A stretch of DNA of 6,618 bases from Propionibacteriaceae bacterium (GTDB lineage: Bacteria > Actinomycetota > Actinomycetes > Propionibacteriales > Propionibacteriaceae): positions 1 to 6,618 of the forward strand of contig JAIRRM010000041.1 of NCBI GenBank assembly GCA_031255975.1, in the 5' to 3' direction. Below the pieces are notes generated by a model. The model searched no databases. It was not told where the DNA came from and worked only from the letters and a program-made list of their open reading frames with translations. This document shows positions 1 to 3,701 of this stretch, in pieces (the stretch's first letter is position 1; every line of letters starts with the position of its first letter). Made by a program: the position numbers and the translations under genes.

Positions 1-399
1 GTGATCGGGCTACCGGCGAACATCTTCTACGGCACCGGCATTCCCACCACCATCTTGGTGTTCAAGAAGAAGCGGGCCACCAGGGATGTCCTCTTCATCG
101 ACGCCTCGAACGAGTTCGAGAAGGCCAAGAGCCAAAACCGGCTCACCCAGGCCAACATCGACAAGATCATGCAGACGTACCAGCAGCGCGAAGACGTGGA
201 GCGGTATGCCCACCTGGCTACGTTCGACGAAATCAAGGGCAACGACTACAACCTCAATATTCCCCGCTATGTCGAAACCTTCGAGGCTGAGCAGGAGATC
301 GACCTTGCCGAGGTCAAGAAGCAGCTAGCCCAAGACAACCAGGAGATCGCCGAGTTGGAAGCGACGATTGCCAGCTTGCTTGAGGTCTTGGGAGCCTGA
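1..399 (+). CDS. hsdM: Type I restriction-modification methyltransferase subunit HsdM, C-terminal part
   Basis: This is the 3' end of a type I R-M methylase subunit, which binds S-adenosylmethionine and methylates adenine within the M2S or R2M2S complex. The window edge cuts it. The first codon (GTG) is almost certainly an internal valine, because the family reads ...VIGLPANIFYGTGIP... at this point. Visible are the conserved GLPANIFYGTGIPTTILVF block (residues 3-21), the DVLFIDAS strand (29-36), and the tail motif EIKGNDYNLNIPRYVETFE (77-95). A Glu/Lys/Leu-rich, probably coiled-coil helix follows to the end (about 97-130), as in HsdM proteins, where it contacts HsdS. The catalytic NPPF/NPPY motif and SAM site lie upstream, outside the window. 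The TGA stop at 397-399 overlaps an ATG (TGATG), the usual coupling to hsdS, but no HsdS-like protein follows. Family assignment is firm. Whether the methylase is still functional is not visible here. Confidence 0.92.
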   Translation: MIGLPANIFYGTGIPTTILVFKKKRATRDVLFIDASNEFEKAKSQNRLTQANIDKIMQTYQQREDVERYAHLATFDEIKGNDYNLNIPRYVETFEAEQEIDLAEVKKQLAQDNQEIAELEATIASLLEVLGA

Positions 400-498
400 T
401 GGATGGAAGCGACCCCGCGGTGATCAATCACGGGAAGAACTGGGAGGAAATCCAAGATCGTCACCACAGGAATCGCAGAGGCGCTGCTGGAGTAGGGG
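400..498. other. Intergenic gap between convergent hsdM and abiEii
   Basis: About 100 bp separate the two convergent stop codons. A 56-codon ORF begins at the ATG that overlaps the hsdM stop (399-569), but it runs antisense into abiEii and resembles no HsdS. In the hsdM frame a short open stretch (424-495) ends in KIVTTGIAEALLE, which has a coding flavour but no start codon and no family I recognise. It could be a scar of a deleted gene. The bases around 415-438 contain GTGATCAATCAC, a small symmetric element whose loop is too small for a convincing terminator. Confidence 0.4.
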
Positions 499-1407
499 TT
501 AGGCAGCTTGGTCGATCTGGGCCACCCACTCCTGGACAAAGGCGATGGCCTCTTCCAGGGCTAGGGTAAGCCCCACCTCTGCCGCGAGCTTCGGGTAGGC
601 CTTCTCCCACGCCGAGTTGGAAGCGAATAGCGGCGGCCAGCCTCTGGGAGGCTTGTCGACGGCGACAGCTTCTTCGGCTCGGGCGTTGAACACGTCAAGG
701 CAGGCCGTTCTCAGGCTGGCCGGGATCGGGTCGTCCCGATAGAAGTGCCGTTTGATAAGCACGAGGTCAACGATGTCACGCACCCGGTCGTTGATGATGT
801 CGGGCGGAATGTCTGGGTCTGAGGCGGCGTGCATCTTCTGGGCGACCTGGTAGTCCATCGCGATGGCGACGATCTGATCGGGAGTATCCAGCCCGAAGTA
901 GCTGACCGGTGGGGCTGGCAGCGGCACAGTCTGGGAGCAGATCCCGCCTTCGGGGAAGGAGACCTCCACCTGGACTCGCCGCCAAGTCTTGCCGCGCACT
1001 ACGAGTGTCACATCGAAGCGGTACGGTTTGATCAACCTGGGCGCTTTCACCACACGCTCCAATCTCGTGCGCTGCAAGGTGAATGGCCCCCACGGCTCGA
1101 CCAGTACCTGATCGACCGCGTCCTCGAACTCCTTCGCCGTTCCCCGGAACAGAGTGTCCACGTCTTTCGTGGTGCGAGCTTTCACCCCGAGTTGCAACTC
1201 CAAATACAGGCCACCTTTCACGAGGAACAGTGGTTGTTGGTCATCCGCTTGCGCCCGCTGCAGCGCGGCGATCACCACCGTGGACGCGACCATCCAGCCT
1301 ATGCGCTTCTCCACACCGCCAGTGAGGCCTTGAGCATCGCGCACCCACTGGTCCAGGAGCCGCGCTGACGGCGCAGGCCGGTGTTCGGCGGGAAGGTCGT
1401 ACATCAT
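499..1407 (-). CDS. abiEii: AbiEii toxin, nucleotidyltransferase of a type IV toxin-antitoxin system
   Basis: This is the 302-aa toxin of the AbiE abortive-infection system, a DUF1814-type nucleotidyltransferase of the polymerase-beta fold. Family members transfer nucleotides and halt growth when not countered by AbiEi. The sequence shows the KGG motif (residues 64-66) in a hydrophobic helix start (FLVKGGLYLEL), the catalytic acidic pair DVD (82-84, in RTTKDVDTLF), a possible third carboxylate in VQVEVS (E148), QKMHAASD (190-197) and the C-terminal RVRDIVDLVLI (208-218). All the usual motifs are present, so it looks active. I chose the ATG at 1407-1405 because it overlaps the abiEi stop as ATGA and has a strong AGGAGG 7 nt upstream (1415-1420). 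The frame stays open upstream to 1578 only inside abiEi. A second ATG follows directly and could be used. The C-terminal third (about 225-302) is alpha-helical and less conserved. Translation is coupled to abiEi. Confidence 0.93.
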   Translation of the reverse strand: MMYDLPAEHRPAPSARLLDQWVRDAQGLTGGVEKRIGWMVASTVVIAALQRAQADDQQPLFLVKGGLYLELQLGVKARTTKDVDTLFRGTAKEFEDAVDQVLVEPWGPFTLQRTRLERVVKAPRLIKPYRFDVTLVVRGKTWRRVQVEVSFPEGGICSQTVPLPAPPVSYFGLDTPDQIVAIAMDYQVAQKMHAASDPDIPPDIINDRVRDIVDLVLIKRHFYRDDPIPASLRTACLDVFNARAEEAVAVDKPPRGWPPLFASNSAWEKAYPKLAAEVGLTLALEEAIAFVQEWVAQIDQAA

Positions 1408-1964
1408 GAGAAAGCCTCCTTCAGTGCTTTGCGCTGCCTGACGGCGGTTGTCTTGTTGATCAGTCCACGCGCCCTGGCTTGGTCGATGGCTTGACGCACC
1501 AAATCGGGCCTGGCCGTCGTCTTGATGGTCTGGTCGATGGCCGTCGCGGGCGTGACAGTGGGAATCTGCTCCCACCAACTGCGCTGCCCCGGCTCTAGGT
1601 CTTCGTAGTGAATGACGAACTCTTCGGGCATGTCGGTGCGCCGAATCGGGTTCTTCCGCTTGGGGATGGTCACGTGGATCACATTAGGGTTCACGTCTGA
1701 CAATTCGTAGACGTCCAACGCGGTCTCGTGGCTCAGTACCGCCAGCGGGTCGCGGGTCCACAGCACGGCCTCCATGAACTGGTCGTTGGGATTCGTGGCG
1801 AACTCGGGGAACCGGTACACACCCTGAGTGGCGCGAACCAGTTTCCGCCTGGCCGCCAGCTTGGGCAGTTCCCCCTCGGGAATGCCAAGTCGGGCCGCAT
1901 CAGCCGAAGTGACGAAGCCATACTGGTCGAGCGCGACCTCCCAGAGTTGTTCCCGTATCGTCAT
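1404..1964 (-). CDS. abiEi: AbiEi antitoxin and transcriptional autorepressor
   Basis: This is the 186-aa antitoxin of the AbiE type IV system. In characterised AbiE systems the antitoxin does not bind the toxin protein. It opposes toxin activity and represses its own promoter through an N-terminal winged helix-turn-helix. Here the N-terminus (about 1-52: REQLWEVALDQYGFVTSADA, LGIPEGELPKLAARRKLVRA, GVYRFPEF) is the typical AbiEi wHTH. The rest holds the C-terminal antitoxin domain, with AVLSHETALDVYELSD (75-90) and VIHVTIPKRKNP (95-106). The ATG at 1964 was chosen because the homologous domain begins there and a perfect inverted repeat occupies the bases just upstream. The frame stays open to 2021, but those codons read through the operator. 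No Shine-Dalgarno precedes the ATG, so initiation is probably leaderless. The stop overlaps the abiEii start by 4 bp. The pair faces hsdM convergently, a common defence-island arrangement. Confidence 0.92.
   Translation of the reverse strand: MTIREQLWEVALDQYGFVTSADAARLGIPEGELPKLAARRKLVRATQGVYRFPEFATNPNDQFMEAVLWTRDPLAVLSHETALDVYELSDVNPNVIHVTIPKRKNPIRRTDMPEEFVIHYEDLEPGQRSWWEQIPTVTPATAIDQTIKTTARPDLVRQAIDQARARGLINKTTAVRQRKALKEAFS
1415..1420 (-). promoter_or_regulatory. Strong ribosome binding site of abiEii inside the abiEi 3' end
   Basis: On the minus strand AGGAGG lies 7 nt before ATGATG. This fixes the abiEii start at 1407 and allows re-initiation after the overlapping abiEi stop (ATGA). The contrast with the SD-less abiEi start suggests the toxin is translated from its own site within the bicistronic mRNA. 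Confidence 0.85.
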
Positions 1965-1965
1965 G

Positions 1966-1999
1966 CTCAAAACTATACCACTTTCGGTATAGTTTTGAG
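1966..1999. promoter_or_regulatory. AbiEi operator: perfect 14+14 bp inverted repeat over the abiE promoter
   Basis: The arms CTCAAAACTATACC (1966-1979) and GGTATAGTTTTGAG (1986-1999) are exact reverse complements separated by the 6-bp spacer ACTTTC. The repeat ends one base before the abiEi ATG. Known AbiEi proteins repress their operon by binding inverted repeats in the promoter, so this is very likely the autoregulatory operator. A single inverted repeat is visible here, while the best-studied AbiEi uses two. Confidence 0.82.
1972..1977 (-). promoter_or_regulatory. Probable -10 element of the abiE promoter (leaderless start)
   Basis: On the minus strand TATAGT lies within the proximal operator arm, followed by 7 nt (TTTGAGC) and then the ATG. 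That spacing places the transcription start on or next to the ATG, so the abiEi mRNA would be leaderless. The position 17 bp upstream gives only a weak -35 match (CTCAAA). A repressor on the inverted repeat would block this element directly. Confidence 0.6.
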
Positions 2000-2026
2000 G
2001 GGTAGTCCGGGAGGCAGCCATGTGGT

Positions 2027-2210
2027 CTACTCCCCAATCTGCTTCGGCAAACGGTCGTAGACCCGGTCAGATGCTCGTCGGCGACCTCGTGGTAACGCAT
2101 GACCATCGTGGCAGTGGTGTGATCTGGAGTTCACGGACGGTGGCTGCATTGAGCGCCAGGTAGGTCGAGCCGGTTTTGCGGAGGTCGTGGAAAACGCGAC
2201 GAGCGAAACC
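2027..2210 (-). pseudogene. Tyrosine recombinase (phage-type integrase), C-terminal stub with two frameshifts
   Basis: Three adjoining minus-strand frames rebuild the end of a tyrosine site-specific recombinase. The first (2210-2126) reads VFHDLRKTGSTYLALNAATV and then RELQ, containing the conserved HxLR box. The second (about 2124-2068) reads DHTTATMVMRYHEVADEHL, with the second conserved His and the nucleophile Tyr of MRYHE. The third (2068-2027) reads DRVYDRLPKQIGE and stops at TAG. A short deletion at about 2125 removes the residues usually found between RELQ and GHTTA. A single lost base at about 2069 (CTGAC where CTGGAC is expected) causes the second shift. A stop (TGA) precedes residue G at 2210 and nothing of the N-terminal or core-binding domain is visible, so the gene is also 5'-truncated. 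It cannot make an active enzyme. It may mark the end of a decayed integrated element or the recombinase often found beside phase-variable type I R-M loci. Confidence 0.82.
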
Positions 2211-2225
2211 TCAAAGTCCTGACAC

Positions 2226-2364
2226 TTATCCACAACATGTGCGTGTTTTGCTGTGTATAACCGGGTAAGCCTGTGTATAAACCCCGTATTCTGCGGCGCA
2301 TTACTGTGCGTTATGAACTACAAGCTTGTAGTTATCCACTTCTTCTTGCACAGGCTGTGGATTT
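2226..2364. other. Cluster of DnaA-box-like 9-mers (origin-like or DnaA-titration site)
   Basis: Five motifs match or approach the DnaA box TTATNCACA. They are TTATCCACA at 2226-2234 (+, perfect), TGTGTATAA at 2252-2260 and again at 2272-2280 (each the reverse complement of TTATACACA, perfect), TTATCCACT at 2332-2340 (+, one mismatch), and TGTGGATTT at 2356-2364 (minus, two mismatches). Three perfect boxes within 55 bp is far above chance for GC-rich DNA. Mixed orientation and dense spacing resemble a segment of an origin. However, dnaA, dnaN, a plasmid rep gene and a clear AT-rich unwinding stretch are absent, so a DnaA-titration site or a fragment of a plasmid or element origin is equally possible. 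Confidence 0.6.
2316..2333. repeat. 18-bp perfect palindrome
   Basis: AACTACAAG is followed directly by its reverse complement CTTGTAGTT. The last two bases overlap the start of the fourth DnaA-box-like motif. It may be the binding site of a dimeric protein. The sequence is unlike the canonical parS site. With no T-run it is not a terminator. Confidence 0.6.
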
Positions 2365-2531
2365 CGTATATGTCGTGCGACGCGGTTCCACTACGACCGC
2401 TCCGTTGCGCTCTTCCACGACAGATTTGGCGCGTCGCCACCCGCATCCAGTAGCTATCCGACCGTAACAACCAGTACGATGCTATGAGACCCCGCGTCAA
2501 AGCAGTCAATGAACCAGCACGAGCCAGTGTC

Positions 2532-2537
2532 AGAAGG
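2532..2537 (+). promoter_or_regulatory. Ribosome binding site deciding the LytR_C start
   Basis: AGAAGG lies 7 nt before the ATG at 2545. The upstream in-frame ATG at 2509 has no Shine-Dalgarno, so the shorter protein is preferred. Confidence 0.7.
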
Positions 2538-2544
2538 TCGCCCT

Positions 2545-3102
2545 ATGGAGAAGCTTCGCAGTTATGCCGCGCCGCTCATTTTGGCGTTGATGGTGCTGCT
2601 GTTCCTGGCTGGTATTTTCTGGGGATACAAGGCGATGACTTCCCCGCTCGGCCAGGTTCCGACGCCGGAACCGACCTGTGTGCCGCAGACCGCCGACGAC
2701 GTCATCCCCGACATGGTGACGGTGAACGTGTACAACGTAGACACCAAGGCCGGCCACGCGAGGCAGGTAGCGGACATGCTGGCTGCCGTCGGGTTTGTGG
2801 TGGACACCGTCAGCAACGCCAGCCACCCCGTGCTCAAGCAGGCCGTGGTGATGGGCAGTTCGGTTGATGCCCCCGAGGTTTTGCTGGTCGCCGGGTTCTT
2901 CCTGGAGGTCGATATTCAGGAAGACGGGCGCGCCGACCACTCTGTAGACGTATTCATCTCCAACTCGCTGGAGGTTCTCAACCCCGACGCTCCCCTAAGT
3001 GTGGACGTGCAGGGAGACTCCGTCTGTCTGCCGTCTGTCGCCCCGAAGCCGCCGCAGACCCCGACACCTACCGAAACTGAGACGACCGAACCCGAAGGCT
3101 AG
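2545..3102 (+). CDS. Membrane-anchored LytR C-terminal domain (LytR_C) protein
   Basis: This 185-aa protein has a short cytoplasmic N-terminus, one transmembrane helix (about residues 8-29, APLILALMVLLFLAGIFWGY) and an extracytoplasmic domain. Residues 57-142 match the LytR_C fold: VTVNVYNVDTKAGHARQVAD opens with the typical V-x-V-x-N beta-strand and G-x-A helix, and AAVGFVVDTVSNA follows. The domain is found at the C-terminus of LCP (LytR-CpsA-Psr) cell-wall ligases and also in stand-alone actinobacterial proteins like this one. Its biochemical role is not established. There is no LCP catalytic domain, so I infer a cell-envelope accessory function only. Two cysteines (C45, C161) flank the domain and could form a disulfide outside the cell. 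The C-terminus (165-185) is a low-complexity Pro/Thr/Glu tail. The start at 2545 rests on the AGAAGG site. The 3' end shares an exact 19-bp sequence with the downstream repeat array. Confidence 0.82.
   Translation: MEKLRSYAAPLILALMVLLFLAGIFWGYKAMTSPLGQVPTPEPTCVPQTADDVIPDMVTVNVYNVDTKAGHARQVADMLAAVGFVVDTVSNASHPVLKQAVVMGSSVDAPEVLLVAGFFLEVDIQEDGRADHSVDVFISNSLEVLNPDAPLSVDVQGDSVCLPSVAPKPPQTPTPTETETTEPEG
3080..3098 (+). repeat. 19-bp direct repeat, copy 1 (inside the 3' end of the LytR_C gene)
   Basis: AGACGACCGAACCCGAAGG encodes part of the terminal ETTEPEG. The same 19 bases occur at 3508-3526, and a 14-base version (AGACGACCGAACCC) occurs at 3263-3276 and 3385-3398. Confidence 0.85.
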
Positions 3103-3224
3103 GCCTGACACCATTCCGGCCCTCCCCCTCCGTCATCCCGACTCCCCGTCCTTCCGTCATCCAGGCCCCTCCTCCTCCGTCATTCCGGCCCCTCCTCCTC
3201 TGCCATCCCGCCCCCTCCCCCGTC

Positions 3225-3246
3225 ATTCCGGCCCCCGAGCCGGAAT
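3225..3246. repeat. Hairpin copy 1 of the array
   Basis: ATTCCGGC and GCCGGAAT form perfect 8-bp arms around the loop CCCCGA. The stem is GC-rich with no T-run, so it is not a classical terminator, although a tandem set of stems could slow polymerase or protect the upstream mRNA end. Confidence 0.8.
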
Positions 3247-3346
3247 CCCCGCACGAAGACCAAGACGACCGAACCCAACAGCCAACCCCCAATCCCCCGT
3301 CATCCCAACCCCCGTCCCCCGTCATTCCGACTCCCCGTCCCCCGTC

Positions 3347-3368
3347 ATTCCGGCCCCCGAGCCGGAAT
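3347..3368. repeat. Hairpin copy 2 of the array
   Basis: Stem and loop are identical to copy 1, 122 bp downstream. Confidence 0.8.
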
Positions 3369-3469
3369 CCCCGCACGAAAACCAAGACGACCGAACCCAA
3401 AAGCCAACCCCCAATCCTCCGTCATCCCGACTCCCCGTCCCCCGTCATTCCGACTCCCCGTCCCCCGTC

Positions 3470-3491
3470 ATTCCGGCCCCCGAGCCGGAAT
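3470..3491. repeat. Hairpin copy 3 of the array
   Basis: Stem and loop are identical to copies 1 and 2, 123 bp after copy 2. This identity of stem and loop suggests recent copying or selection on the structure. Confidence 0.8.
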
Positions 3492-3507
3492 CCCCGCACG
3501 AAGACCA

Positions 3508-3526
3508 AGACGACCGAACCCGAAGG
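3508..3526 (+). repeat. 19-bp direct repeat, copy 2 (end of the array)
   Basis: This is an exact match to 3080-3098. Similarity fades quickly afterwards (GGTCGAGCC against GGCTAGGCC), so the two copies bracket the array. Confidence 0.85.
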
Positions 3527-3701
3527 TCGAGCCCGTTCCTACCACCCCGGCCGCTTCCGTAGCGCAAAACAGCTGCCACGAAGCGATGCCAACCCAGCGC
3601 GTCCCGCAACCTTGCCCGATTCCATACAGCCATACGGCGCTGAGCGGCCAGGTTGCCGCGTTCCAACGCCCCGCCCTGGTGCCACGGGTAGCATCGTCTT
3701 C
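3527..3701. other. Intergenic DNA between the array and malY
   Basis: No supported gene lies here. The malY frame is open from 3612, but those codons precede the family's usual N-terminus. A minus-strand ORF across 3445-3711 runs through the repeats and has no recognisable domain. The only signal seen is the -10-like hexamer just before malY. Confidence 0.5.
3689..3694 (+). promoter_or_regulatory. Candidate -10 element of malY (leaderless GTG start)
   Basis: TAGCAT fits TANNNT and lies exactly 7 nt before the GTG at 3702, the same geometry as at abiEi. No Shine-Dalgarno is visible before this GTG. No good -35 is seen at 16-18 bp, so this is tentative. Confidence 0.4.

Larger units (their letters stand above)
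2211..2544. other. Gene-free region with DnaA-box-like motifs
   Basis: No ORF in these 334 bp has a convincing start, composition or family. The left half (about 2226-2364) carries the DnaA-box cluster and a palindrome and is visibly richer in A/T than the flanking genes. The right half (2365-2544) contains nothing I recognise apart from a weak -10-like TACGAT at 2475-2480 that could serve the LytR_C gene, and that gene's ribosome binding site. No -35 partner stands out. Confidence 0.55.
3111..3526. repeat. C-rich tandem repeat array, non-coding
   Basis: About 420 bp consist of a pyrimidine-rich array in which GTCATTCC or GTCATCCC recurs about every 20-25 bp, some 10 times in all. Over this lies a larger period: unit A 3222-3343 (122 bp), unit B 3344-3466 (123 bp) and a partial unit C 3467-3526 (60 bp). 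Each begins GTCATTCCGGC, contains a hairpin and continues into CCCCGCACGAA and AGACGACCGAACCC. Units B and A differ by one base in length, so the reading frame is not kept: copy 1 translates as RHSGPRAGIPARR, copies 2 and 3 as VIPAPEPESPHE. That, with the lack of a start site, argues against coding. The stretch before 3222 is a degenerate version. Confidence 0.88.

Noticed and set aside
399..569. 56-codon ORF overlapping the hsdM stop as a truncated hsdS
   Set aside because: Start geometry fits but the translation has no HsdS-like sequence and it runs antisense into abiEii.
829..1368. Plus-strand 179-codon ORF
   Set aside because: Lies antisense within abiEii, whose conserved motifs explain the sequence.
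1965..2021. Longer abiEi N-terminus starting at 2021 (MAASRTTPQN...)
   Set aside because: These codons read through the perfect inverted-repeat operator and are not part of the AbiEi wHTH.
2253..2467. Small plus-strand ORFs of 64-66 codons in the DnaA-box region
   Set aside because: No ribosome binding site or recognisable composition, and they run through binding-site motifs. Treated as chance ORFs.
2509..2544. Upstream ATG for the LytR_C protein
   Set aside because: No Shine-Dalgarno before 2509, whereas AGAAGG is placed 7 nt before the ATG at 2545.
3111..3526. CRISPR array
   Set aside because: The material between the repeats is itself repeated and related between units, so there are no unique spacers. 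Unit lengths of about 122 bp do not fit, and no cas gene is present.
2999..3562. 187-codon proline-rich ORF (VIPAPEPESPHE repeats) across the array
   Set aside because: It starts inside the LytR_C gene in another frame, lacks a start site, and the 122-bp unit length breaks its repeat frame between copies. It is a translation of non-coding repeats.
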